Part shown: positions 1 through 13,300 of the stretch, piece by piece
How positions within the stretch are numbered: position 1 is the stretch's first letter
Layout of the letters: every line of letters begins with the position of its first letter
DNA from: Nemopilema nomurai
Lineage: Eukaryota > Cnidaria > Scyphozoa > Rhizostomeae > Rhizostomatidae
Assembly: GCA_003864495.1 (NCBI GenBank)
Contig: ML133437.1
Coordinates: 1,364,001 to 1,428,000 of the forward strand
Reading direction: 5' to 3'
Length of the DNA: 64,000 bases
Position numbers and translations under genes: made by a program
Notes under the pieces: generated by a model
What the model was told of the DNA's origin: nothing
The model's input: only the letters and a program-made list of their open reading frames with translations
Databases searched by the model: none

Positions 1-1221
1 ATAGCAAAAGAGCTAATGAATGCAATACCAGTACAAAGATTAACTGAAACCACTCTCTCATTACAACAAGGATGATTAAACATCATTTTCACAGTATCGC
101 TCATCCTTTAAGATCTCAGCTGCTATATATTCTAAATACCCAAGCTCAAATTTTTATAAGATATCACATCTGCACTTTGGACTCTCATATTTCATTTCAA
201 TTTCCCCTATTAAGAAATGCATGAAAAATTCCCATTCGCCAGCAGAAATTCTTTAGCGCGGCGACTTCAGGGTTCGTTCTAATCACAATAACTTTAATGA
301 TTTTCATGTACTGGAATGGATTCATCTTTGCTGCTATCAGCTCATTGGCAGGGAGTCTCCAGTATACTTGGAGTGAAAGACGAATTTGCTGCTTTACATA
401 GATTCACAACTCTGCCTTATTCAAACCAATAATGAAGTTGTACACGATACACTGTATAGGTGCAGATACTTTCTCTCTTGAAAAGGAGAAATGGAAAATT
501 TAAAAAGTGGTTTGTTAAAAATATTCGAAGATGCCTTGTAATATGACAACTATTATATATCATCGCCTAATATCAATTCTTCTGTATGGCATATTTACAG
601 AGCTATCTTTAAACATAAGCTATCTTTGTCCATTATGCACAGTCCCATATTTAGCAATTCACGAAAATTTATTGATACTACGAAATTTTTCAGAGGTCTG
701 ATTATACATGCTTTTACCTTAACAATACGTCTTTATTCACAAAAATTGAATATGCAATTCTATGTAGAAAAGAATAGCAAAAATGATAGAATAACGCACT
801 GGATGAAATTGCGAGGGTGTTCCGACAGAGCTATAATACATTAAAGATGCTCAAGCTAAACAAAAGCGTAAAAAGAAAAGAATATTGTTCATGTTTTCAA
901 TGCATTTCTGGCACTTCAGCTACTCAAGCTCCCAAAAAGAAGCTAAACGGTTCCTGGATCGATCTTTCTCTCCAAAGAATGATATGTTTTATGCAAACTT
1001 TTTTCCATAATGACCATCATGAATTGTTTTTTATCAAAGTGTACCATCAAAAGCAACATTTACAACCCCTTTTGCTCACGTGACCTTTAGCAAGCCATTT
1101 AATGGACCAGGACGCGAGCTTTGGTCATCATCTTGAACATCCATTTTAGTCGCCAGACTTAGAGACTGTGCTTTAGTTTCAGTCAGCCGTTCTAACTGCC
1201 AAAAAGCATTGGATGTTCTAA
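1..1221. other. 3' flank of gene 1, no further gene seen
   Basis: Short frames only, AT-rich. Probably contains the gene 1 3' UTR, with candidate minus-strand AATAAA signals near 668 and 733. Confidence 0.6.
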
Positions 1222-1394
1222 CTACAACCTATAAACATCGTTGGCAGTAGGGCCTCCAATTCCATTTTTGCATTTATCCGAGGGGCCTTTCTTAGTGTAA
1301 TCAACGTCTGCTTTCGGGCCACTCAAGCAGTGCCCTCCATTCTGCACTGCAAACACTTTGAAGCCACGTTCTTTTGTTGCATCTGCACATTTCC
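1222..1394 (-). CDS. Gene 1 exon 20: second half of GCW-ANDVY domain and stop
   Basis: Encodes [20 protein letters not shown], then HC, a [11 protein letters not shown] stretch and [11 protein letters not shown], then TAG at 1222-1224. Four cysteines here pair with that of exon 19 or with one another. AATAAA-type signals on the minus strand lie near 668 and 733. Confidence 0.82.
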
Positions 1395-4300
1395 CTGTTG
1401 GTTAGAAAGTAACTGTTACTAAGCTGATTGTTAGAGTTTGCTAATTGGCGTTTCTGAATTCACCCATTTCTGTTAACGAAGCAATTCAAAATCAAAGGTA
1501 GAGAAAATGTCCGAAATAAAGTTCAATTCGTCATTAATATTCAAAGGAACTGTCGTTAACAGTCTGTCCTTTCCCTTCTCTACATTTATTGGTCTTTCCT
1601 AAACATCTCGCTTTGTTCTCCGTCATTCTTTCCAGCATTACCCTGTGGCAGTGGCTGAAAAGTCACACCACACGGTTTCCTTTCCTGACAACAAAGAGTA
1701 GGCTTACCAATCGGGTCCTTTCGCACGCGGTACTCATCCATCAGTCGGTTGTCCGTCCCTTCCAAGGATGGAATGACTCGGTGCTCAGGATTCCACCAAT
1801 CAGGTGCATCCGCCCAGCACCCAAGGCTTTGATAGACTGATATTATAATGTCCTCTGCAAGAGAATTTTCGATCGTAGAAGGCTTTTCATAATAATAACC
1901 ATTTGGTCTTTATTTAACAGGTTCAAATGAATATCTTGCATTGATGCAAGCTGGCCAATCGAGCCCAAGGAAAGTTCTCTTCTCAACGATAACTCGTGCT
2001 AACCAAGAAAATGTTTTATTTCAACCATTTGCAGTTGATGTCGTTACGAAATGCACTGAGCAGTCTATTGGAATTTGAATGCAGTCGCGTTTAGTCGAAT
2101 CCACTGTGAAAAAGCGAAAAATAATGACTTCACTTTCAGTGGTTGATGCTCCTTTTTCGCCAAAAGCGGTGTAAGTGAATGCGTTTACTTTTGCACAGGT
2201 AAGGGAGGCATTCACCGAACGTTTCTATTTTTGTGGATTTCTCGTACCGCCTAAAACTTTTGTGCAGATCACGAACGACTTTTTACTAATAAGCCTTTTT
2301 ATTCTACGTTTTCTCAGAAGGAAATGTTTTTTCTTCAAGTTACCCGCCTGAACTGCAAGGATCACAGTAATAATTTATGGTATTTCCATTGTTAAATGCA
2401 TTTCAAGTGGAAACTGAAGCGGTGCGTAGGTTAATTTTGTAGCCAGTTTGCATTTCCACGTGCAATTCCACGCTGTTTCAGGCTAACTTCAAGTTAAACT
2501 ACGTGTTAATTTCAAATTAAGCCAGAATGATCTCAAGGTAACTCAAAGTGGAAACTAAGGGCACTATTGTATGTGCAGCAGTGTAATCGAATGTTGCAAA
2601 GATTAGGGTGTCAAACAAAGACGAATCGATATCTACACAACAGACGATTGTTGACTCACCTGCATATGGAGATGGTGCGGGTCCTGGAAGTGGCGGTGCT
2701 GCAAGCGAAAATAGTCAATATTCAAATCGGAAAACTTTTTCTCAATGTAAAGAAAATAAATGTGATTAGCCAAGAAACAAAAAGAAGAGAGAAAACGAAT
2801 GTATAACAGCAAAAATCGAATAAGGCTAGAACGAATAAGGCAAAACTAGACAAATGAAGTACCTGCATGATTGGTTGGAGGTGGCTGACCAGGAATTACT
2901 TCAACGCCTTGCTCGACGGCCATGACTGGAGCAGGGGCAGGTGCGGGAATGGGGGCCGGGGGTGGTGAAGGTGGGGCATAGAACACAAAGGGTGATGGCT
3001 GAGGTGGGGGTGGAGGAGGAAGAAGTACTGCAGGTGAGGGAAGTGGAATTGGAGGGGGTGGTGGGGGCGGTGGTAGAGGTGGGGGCGGTGGAGGTGGTGG
3101 GGGCGGTGGAGGTGGTGGAGGAGGAGGGGGTGGTGGAGGAGGGGGTGGTGGAGGAGGAGGCGGTGGTGGAGGTGGCGGATGGTGCACCATAACGATGTGA
3201 GGCGGCGGTGGCGGTGGTGGAGGTGGCGGTGGTGGAGGAACTGGATCTATAAAAGATGTGAATCCTAAATAATATTTCATTGCTTCGACTTCAAATGAAA
3301 GTTGATTAGTAAAGTCTAACTGAATCTACAAATGAAATATTGTCTGTTAAATGCAAGATTGAAATGAATAAAAGAATAATGGCCACTGTTCATGACAACT
3401 CAAGTGGTGTGGATATTTGTACAAGTTGAATAACATCTACAGTGGGCTGCGGGTAAAGATTAATTCTGAAGCAGCTGAATATTCTTACGGATGCAAATGT
3501 TTTCTTCCATAAAGTATCCCTTGTTGCAGATGCATTCTCCTTCTTTGCATTTTGAGTGTTTCGGACAAGCATTTTCGCAGACTGGGATGCAAGCAATAGT
3601 TATCAATGTATTGAACAAAACTGTCTGTAAAAATGCTTAGAGACACTGAAAAGTCTGTCTGCTTGTCATAATTCATTTATTTGCCTTCAGTTTGACGTAA
3701 GATAATTTCTATACAAATAGAATAAGGGTGACAAAGCCTGTAGAAACAGTAACGACAACAAAAGATATGCATTGTTTCCAGATCTCATCTTTTTGCGCAA
3801 AGCCTGAAAGTAATTCAAGTGTTGCGTGAATAAGATATTTCTGTTACTTTCAAATTTCTGTATTTAAAACAATACTATCAGTAGTATGATATTAAGGAAA
3901 TCATTTCCCGATCGGCTTAAATAGTTGAAAATGCGGAAATTGTAAAAAAGCATGAGAAGGGGTATAACTTTGCTAGGGGTGAGCAAAACATGGCGCACCT
4001 GGTTCGCAGTTGAATCCATCGCCACTGTACCCCCGATTGCACTTGCAAACGCCTTCGATGCACCTTGCATGGAGGTCACACTCGATGCACTTGTCGGCTA
4101 TCAAAGAAACAAGCACGACAATATTGAAGTGAAGCTGATTAAGTTACTCCGGGTACCAGAGTTTTAACTCTGAAAGCCTACCTTGCAAAGATAAGAGGAG
4201 CGAGGGATTTTATGGTGGTTAATTCTGCTGCTAATTCACAATTAAATTGACTCTACGGTAGTATTACTCTACGGTGAAATTAGGTAGCTGAAAGAAGGAG

Positions 4301-7300
4301 TTCCTATGCTTCACTCATCTAAATGTAAAATTGAACCGGTTTCATCAAATCTGACAAAGCTGGCTGGCTGTGAAAATAATTCGTCGGAAATCGAACAAGT
4401 TGGATAAAGTGATTAAAGACTTTTGGTTTACTAGTTTTAGGTTTAATAATAGGTTTACTGAGTGCCTCTTAAAAGAGTATTTTTTTAGTAAGATTATAGA
4501 AAGTGAGTTTCGGGAGGCGATTACTTACACTCATTACCACTATTGGCATCAATCAGTGTGCAAGGTTAGTCCTGACTAGCTTTCACTTGTTTGACATCAC
4601 TAGGCTACTTAATAATCACTGCTGCAAAGGTATATATTACATGCAATGCAAACTATATGGGCTGTGGAGGAAGTTCTCTTGTACGTACTTTCGCACCGAG
4701 GGCCTTTGTACTGTTTGTTGCAAATGCATGTGAATGATTCTCCTATTATCACACATTTACCATCGTTCAAACAGGGATTCGGATGACAAAGGATATCTGA
4801 AATAAGACGATACGTATTGAATGAGAATGAGCGAATGATTAGCATTTTGGTGGCAGTAACAGAGTTCATTTCGGTTTCTAAAGCGGTACTGACACTTTCA
4901 CACTACTTTTTACGTTTGCTTATACAGGTTATAAACCCTTTATATCCTCATGGTAGTTGCCTGCGATTTAGGTGAAAATCATTCTGCTATATCTGTATCC
5001 TTCAATGAAATAAACATTTTCAAAACGTTATATCCTAATTGCTGTAATAAAGATAATACACAAGTTTGCAGCTTCATACATTTAGAAATCATATCGACTC
5101 AGCGTTGTTTACTTGGATATTGTAGGGAATAGGCCTACCTTTTGATGGGGTTGTTTTCGGTAACGGGGTGGTTGTAATTTCCTCTCCCCCACCTCGCTTT
5201 TCGCAGTTAACTCCAACGTAAGGCATGAGACAGATGCATTTATATCCACCATTGTTATCTACTTGCTTGCATGTGCCGCCATTTTGACAAGGCTTGGAAT
5301 CGCACCCATTCGATCCTAAGCAAGAGAAAATCAAAAATCGAAAAAACAAAAATGTGCGAATCAAACTATGAGGAACATTATTAAAAGGACTGAGCTTCTG
5401 ATTAACTATGATTTACTGATTAACTAAATTTCTGAACATATACTTCGACCTACACAATGATTATTATTTAGTTTTATCTACATTTCTATGCAATGCTCCT
5501 CTTATTGTAGACAGAAACGGTAGTCACTTTCAGCTAATCATCCACTCTTCTTTCAACTCTCTAATTCTTTTCAATTCGCAACTAGCTACTTGTTTTGTCC
5601 GTTTTTTGTCACTTCCCTACCTTACATGCCCTGATGAGCGTCGGATGGAAAGGTACTTGATATTTGAGAATGGTATTTTTGCTGTTTCCTGCCACTATTG
5701 CAGTGATTTATCGAAGCATTTGCAAATAAATTTGAAGCCTTGAGATTATATGAGACTTGAAAACTGTTTTTATTGGCGCAATTGTTACGGTAATGCACTT
5801 TACGCTTGTTCACTAAATTTTCCGTTCTCAAGGGTTTGGTTTATTTCTCTTGCAGCTTTGAAATTATATATTACAAATGCTCTTAGATCTGCATGGCATG
5901 AGACATCCAAAGTTGACAATAATAGGCATGCGCTCTATTAAGTTAGAAGCGCTCCCCCATTGATTTGATCTTTAACGTCATAAAGGGCGTCACAGAAGGT
6001 GATTTAGGCCTGGTTCAGACGACGTATTATTCGTGTGCCGTATTAAATGTGCTATTTGATTCGAATAAAATAGAAAATACGGCAGTTGATTCAAACGCCG
6101 TATTTAATGCAAACCGTTTCTATTTAGTTGCCAATGGTTTTGCATCGAATCGAGGCGGTGAAGGATTTTAAGTGAGACATTCGCAACCAAGATGGCGAAA
6201 ATAAACAAAAGGAAATTCTGTCAGCCTCCTCTTCCTCGCCATTTTCCCGCTCCATCAACGAATCGCAGATTGGACAATATCCGATTGCAAGTCAGGCTTT
6301 CCAACTTTATTTTGTTTCATTGTCTTCGAAAGTCGCACATCTGTTGCAAACTGGAGCAGTGCATGCAATGCAGACATATTTCGTTTTCGTATTGCACTCT
6401 GAGCAGTTGCTGAATCTACTTGCAGCGTCCATTCTCAATTCGAATCACTCACAAATGGCGCGAATTCCGCACTGAACTTTGATTGACATATTCGATGTAA
6501 AAGCGAGGCATGAACAATAGAATAAAATATTTTGACAGCTTGCATGATTTATGCGTTTGGTACGGCACAAGGAAAATACGGCGCTTTAATCAGAACTGTA
6601 CTTGTGTCGAATAATACGGCATAGCGTGTCGAAGTAAATAGTTATATCAAATAGAATGAAAAGTGCTGTACCAAATTGATTCAGACGCCATATTTATCAT
6701 GTACTTAATGGAGTCTATTTAAAACGGCACATGAATAATACGCCGTCTGAACCGTGCTTTAGAAGGTGAATTAGGAGGTGAATTAGGAGGTGAATTAGGA
6801 GGTGAATTAGAGGGGGGAGAAGATGAAGTACCTCCAGTGGTCTCGGGCAGTGTGCAAGTTATCCCATCACCAGAAAATCCTTGCTTGCAGACGCAAACTC
6901 CATTAATGCAGGCAGCATTTGCGGAACATTTGATGCACTTGTCAACTGCGAAAAGGACAGTCATTTTGAATTAAATGAAGAGTTTTACATAAGAGCTTAC
7001 AAGAGGGTAGACGAGGGTAGAAGAGGACAGAAGAGGGCGGGAGAGGGCTTGAGAGGGCAGGCGGGGGCAGAAGAGGACAGAAGAGGACAGAAGAGGACAG
7101 AAGAGGACAGGAGAGGACAGGAGAGGACAGAAGAGGACAGAAGAGGACAGAAGAGGACAGAAGAGGACAGAAGAGGACAGAAGAGGACAGAAGAGGACAG
7201 AAGAGGACAGAAGAGGACAGAAGAGGACAGAAGAGGACAGAAGAGGACAGAAGAGGACAGAAGAGGACAGAAGAGGACATAAGAGGACAGAAAAGGACAG

Positions 7301-10300
7301 AAGAGGGTAGAAGAGGGCAGAAGAGGGTAGAAGAGGGCAGAAGAGGGCAGAAGAGGGTAGAAGAGGGCAGAAGAGGGCTTGAGAGGGCAGGAGGGGGCAG
7401 AAAAGGGCAGAAGAGGACGAAAGAGGGTAGAAGAGGGCAGAAGAGGGCTTGAGAGGGCAAGAGGGGGCAGAAAAGGGCAGAGGAGGACGAAAGAGGGTAG
7501 AAGAGGGCAGAACATGGAGGAAGAGGGTTTGAGAGGGCAGGAGGGGACAGAGAAGGGCAGAAATGACAATTGATGCAGTGGTAATAAGCAGTGATGTATA
7601 ATGTTTTAAAATTAAAGTAAATTATTTGTGCTAATAAGATAATATTGATCTTTTGAAGGTAACAAAAAAATGATAAAACTTTGCACTACCTCATGAATAT
7701 GAAGATATGTTAAGTCACAGAACCAAGAACAAACCTTGGCACTTATCTCCACTGTACCGTTTGGGACAAACGCAAACCGGTGTTCCCTCATTGTCGGTAC
7801 ATGTTCCACCATTTTGACAAGGGTTTGGCTCACAGCTGTTGGTTGCTAATAATATGCAATTATGCAAATGAGCGAATCTGGGCAAATTCAATCATTGGCT
7901 ACGCAGTCCAGACACAAAAGCCCTAGAATGATTACTGGCCGAGGGAATAAAGATCACCCTTTCCTGAACTTAGAAGTGAAAATACCAAAGAACAGAGTTT
8001 TGTGTTAACACGAATGGGCACCCATCTCCAGCCTCTTTTTAAGCTATTTTTCAGTCTTTAATGCTTGCGTATATGTTTTGAATATCTTTAAAGATCGCGT
8101 TTTTTATCAACCTGTTTTCAATTCATTGCAAAGGCTGCTAAACACGATGTCACGTTTTAGCATTGTCATTCTTGTTTCTACAGTTAAAGAAACTTGCTAG
8201 ATGTTGAGTATTACATCAGTGTCTAACTAGGAAGCAATGAAACTTACATTCGCAGTATGTCCCTGTGTAAGGGTACTGGCAAATGCAGGTTGGGGCGCCA
8301 TTCACTTCAAGGCACTGTCCGCCATTTTTGCAAGGGTTTGGCTGGCACGCGTTCACGTCTAAAAGGAAATCAACAATGAAGTAAATACATTCGACGAATA
8401 ACCTATTTTTAGACAAAAAAGTGCTTTGTCAAACATTTATCGAATTAGAGTAGCAAAATAGTCGCTACCGTGTGTCTACCCTAACATTATCCTCAGGTCT
8501 CAATAACTTTGGAGATTACATGAAGTTGTCATTAGCATTTTAGCCAAAGGAAGTAGCAGACCAAGCGAAAAAGAGTACCTTCGCACTTTTTTCCTTTATA
8601 ATGCTCTGGACAAATGCAAAAGAAGCCGTCAATTTCCAAGGCAGTTTCGTCAACACCAGGGGGGAGCTTTCTTGTCACTATATAGCTCCTTTTGCTAAGA
8701 GTGTCATTTTTCAGGTTCGTTTGTTTTCCATATCTCCACATGCTCTCGGGGTACCTTTTCTTCGTGGGAACAAGACCCTTTCTAGCTATATCAGAATGAA
8801 GTGCTTTTAAGTCCTTTGACGTAGGAATTGCATTTTTCTTAACAATCATTACACGAGCATGCTTTGTTGGAAATCTTTCGCGTTTTTCAAGCTTGTTGGC
8901 CGATGTTGCAACAGAAATAGCCCCCTCCATTACAGGTGCGTTCCTGTCTCCATTTTCATTGAGCAGTTTTGGGTCAACCGGAGTAACTATTTCTATTCCA
9001 GGGTTTCTGGGAAGCTGAAAGTAGTAATTACTATCATCCGTCGGGTTTCTCGAAGGAGCTGCGGAAGGGGTGTCGTCTGTTCCGAGAAAGTCGAAGCGGT
9101 CAATGCACTTGCCCCCATTCTCACATGGATTTGGGTGACAATGGCTGGGACCTGAGAGGCAAAGAAGATTCGCAGTGTTGTCAACAAATTCGCAATTATG
9201 TCAATAAAATTCAAGAAAGGGAATTTCAAATAGACACATCTATTTTGTATTTGGCAGATCGCAAATATAAGAACATTTATGCATAGAGAACAAGCATTGT
9301 CGTAAGCATTGATGCCTACATATAGTTGAGGGAAGGTGGGGCAAATCAAGTCAGCAAGCGGTCACCTACTTCTTTCGCAGTAGTATCCGTTGCCGACGTA
9401 TCCTGCTTTGCAGAAGCAGCGGTGGTTGATGCAGACAGCACTGGCATGGCAGTCATCGCACGGATTCTTAAGAGGAACTGGGCAATAAAAGAAGCATTTC
9501 GCAGTTAGCACCTGAAAGCTTACTTCGCTAATTCCAAACTATAAAAAACCCAATGCAAAATCTGTGTTTTTGTCATTTTTAAGCAAATTTCGTCTACACA
9601 AGATGGCGTGAGCCAGATTTTCCTATGTAATTTGATTAGGAGGCCTTTTATGTTTACCTATGTAGCCCACAGTCGAAAGTTGCTTTACAAACGACCTTGA
9701 AGCCAACCTCATGGAGTAAGGAAAGACCCCGCAGATCTCTACCGTTTGGTTTCAAAGTTTCGAGGTAATCACAGCTACCAGGAAGGAGGCTGATGATTTA
9801 CAGTATATTCCAGTCCTTTTGGAAGATAACCTGCTCCGATCACAGCAGTTCTTCTCTAAGATCAATTTGACGAAGATCAGTAAGTGATGTACCACATTCA
9901 GAAGAAAAAATAAAAGGTAAAAAGTAAAATTATAGTCTTACTGGTGCATCTTTTTCCAGTGCGGTCCTTTGGACAAATGCACTTGAAATCGTAAGTTGAA
10001 ATTTCGATGCATGTGCCACCAAACAAACAAGTTGTGAAAGTGCACGGCTTGAAGATTCTCTCTGCAAAAACATTTCAACATTAAGTGTGCTGCTATTGAA
10101 TTGTGCAACCAATAATGAAGGGAGAGCCAAGAAGGTTATTCAAGCAATGTTTGAGAAAGAGCCTTCAGTGCCTTCTGAGTGTGTGTACAATCAGACAATG
10201 CTCAACTTTAGTGGTCAAGGCTGCTGTGTCCATTAGGTAGTCAAGTACAAATATTAAGAACATACGTCCCAGCTAATACGTAATGTTGAAACAGATGGTA

Positions 10301-13300
10301 TCTATTACCTTCGCAAAATTTTCCTCTGTAGTCATCCAGACATCTGCAAATAACATTGACACCCTCCTCCATGCATGTGCCTCCATTTTGGCAAGTATCA
10401 ACCGTACATGAATATTTTCGAACTGAAAGGAAGAAACACCATATTCTACAGCAGATAGTGGAGAGAGTGCACCGTAGAGCTTGTCTCTATTTTGCATGTC
10501 AGCATCAAAATGCAAGAATGCAACTAACTGCAACACGATATTTGCTTGCAAATATCATTATGCATTTACTCCTAACTTTACGCCAAAACTTGTTTGCATT
10601 TCTTTATCGCAGAATTGAACTAACAATAAGGAATCTTACTCATAGACCTTAAGCCCGGACAAACGCTCTCGAAAATTCACTCGAAAATGCTCGACATTTT
10701 GTCGATTCAAATGTCGCAAGCGTTTTGCCATTTTGTCGAGCGTTTTCTAGACAAATTTGAACAAGGTGTGGTAACGCTCAATATTTATATTGTTTCAGAT
10801 GATATCTTCGAATTTCTGTTTTTTGCTTTTATAACTTTAAAATGGATAGTTGCAGTCAATTTGCTCCAGGATAAACGCATTATGTTCGTAGAACATTCTC
10901 ATCATTTCACGGAAACCCCAAGAGTTTTCAATACTGAGCTCTATGAAGATATTTTGAATACACCTTCCATCCTGCCTTCTCTTCACGCAAGCCTTTGTCT
11001 TCCCCCTTTTTTTCTTCTTTGAGAATAATCTTTACGTTTTCGTCTACTTAGCCCCATGTTTCTCAGACCGGACAGAACAGAAATGGCGGGCCTCTACGAA
11101 GAGAATCGCGCGCTCGAAGCAATAGCCTCGTCTGGAAGAGTCGAGTTGAAAATCGAGTGAAATTCGAGAGCGTTTGGGCACCCGAAGGAGCAATACATCC
11201 CTCGGCATTTGTCGGGCGCTGCCGAGTGAAATTTCGGACGCATTTTTGCGGGGCTTTATAAACTCCTTCTTGCTACGGCAGTGCTTGTTGTTAAAAGCGT
11301 TGGGACACTGACAAACCTTCACAGTTGGGGCCAATGTATCCCTTGCCGCAAGAGCATTTGTAGCTTGTGTCATCTTCCGAGCAAACACCATCATTCAGAC
11401 ATGGGTTGACCGGATGACAGAATGACGCAACTAGCAATAAGTAGAGAATGAGTTATGAAGGACATTACAAAGGCAAGAAAGAATTGCGTTTATACGAGCA
11501 GAGTTCCCAGAGTGCGATTCTCGATACAACGAATGGTTTTCCTTTTAGACCCTTCTATGCACCTGAAACTAGAGAAGCACGATTTACCTGTGCAAGTGGA
11601 CCCTTTGAAGCCGTAGGCGCAATTGCAGGTGAAGCCATTTTGTTTTTCGTAGCACGTGCCTCCGTTACGACAAGGGTTTGGATGGCAGTGGCTCATTGCT
11701 GAAAAAGCAAACATCACATGATTTATTGAATGAATCCTTATTGGTAATTTTGCATCAAAATATCAGATGCTTGGTTAACCTTTAGCAGCCAATGTCAGCA
11801 GCAACGCAACTGGCAATTTGTCATGTCTTTTGATCTTTTTCTTACTTTGGAAGACTGTCAGCGGACAAAAGTAAAATTTTCGCTGGTCCCTGCCTCTCCA
11901 ATGAAACTTTTCCAGTGAGAACTTTGCGAAAAGTTGCCTAAATCTCTAAAGCACAGAAAATAGCTTTCAGCTCAATTGAAAAACCATTTATGTCTTGCCA
12001 TAAAAGGCCTCTTTACCGTCAGCTCTAGAAGCAAATAGGAAATGTAAAGAGATTAAAGCGAGCAATCTCTCAAACTTCTCTGGTTATCTTTCTGTGAAAT
12101 ACTTTAGCCTCATCACATTATGCTTGAAAGTAGAACAAACATACTTTCGCAAGTGAGTCCCAAATACGGGGTGACACAGGTACAAACAAAGCCCTGGTCA
12201 GTTTCTGAGCATGCTCCACCATTCTTGCATGGGTTGGGATGACAACTGTTCTGCACTAAAAAGCAAAGAAAAAGGCATTATCATCATCGTTACATGGTAT
12301 CATCGTTACACGGTATCATCGTTACACGGTATCATCGTTACACGGTATCATCGTTACACGGTATCATCGTTACACGGTATCATCGTTACATGGTATCATC
12401 GTTACACGGTATCATCGTTACATGGTATCATCGTTACACGGTATCATCGTTACACGGTATCATCGTTACACGGTATCATCGTTACACGGTATCATCGTTA
12501 CACGGTATCATCGTTACACGGTATCATCGTTACATGGTATCATCGTTACACGGTATCATCGTTACATGGTATCATCGTTACATGGTATCATCGTTACACG
12601 GTATCATCGTTACACGGTATCATCGTTACACGGTATCATCGTTACATGGTATCATCGTTACACGGTATCATCGTTACATGGTATCATCGTTACACGGTAT
12701 CATCGTTACACGGTATCATCGTTACACGGTATCATCGTTACACGGTATCATCGTTACACGGTATCATCGTTACACGGTATCATCGTTACATGGTATCATC
12801 GTTACACGGTATCATCGTTACATGGTATCATCGTTACAGGGTATCATCGTTACACGGTATCATCGTTACACGGTATTATCGTTACATGGTATCATCGTTA
12901 CATGGTATCATCGTTACAGGGTATCATCGTTACACGGTATCATCGTTACACGGTATTATCGTTACACGGTATCATCGTTACACGGTATCATCGTTACAGG
13001 GTATCATCGTTACACGGTATCATCGTTACATGGTATCATCGTTACATGGTATCATCGTTACACGGTATCATCGTTACACGGTATCATCGTTACACGGTAT
13101 CATCGTTACACGGTATCATCGTTACACGGTATTATCGTTACATGGTATCATCGTTACACGGTATTATCGTTACATGGTATCATCGTTACAGGGTATCATC
13201 GTTACACGGTATCATCGTTACACGGTATCATCGTTACACGGTATCATCGTTACACGGTATTATCGTTACATGGTATCATCGTTACACGGTATCATCGTTA

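Noticed and set aside
2021..2215. Minus-strand 64-codon frame ending just before AATAAA, with a possible acceptor at about 2115
   Set aside because: Could be an alternative last exon of gene 1, but it has no recognisable domain, and the model with exons 1708-1836 and 1222-1394 gives a complete known-type domain.
2941..3192. Gly/Val/Glu-rich plus-strand frame, and similar ones at 32300-32742, 62772-63114 and 56209-56823 (minus)
   Set aside because: They are complements of the polyproline or Pro/Gly exons, which have proper splice sites and fitting neighbours on the other strand.
6881..7573. Long Arg/Glu-rich and Leu/Pro/Ser-rich frames on both strands
   Set aside because: They are translations of the AAGAGGACAG minisatellite.
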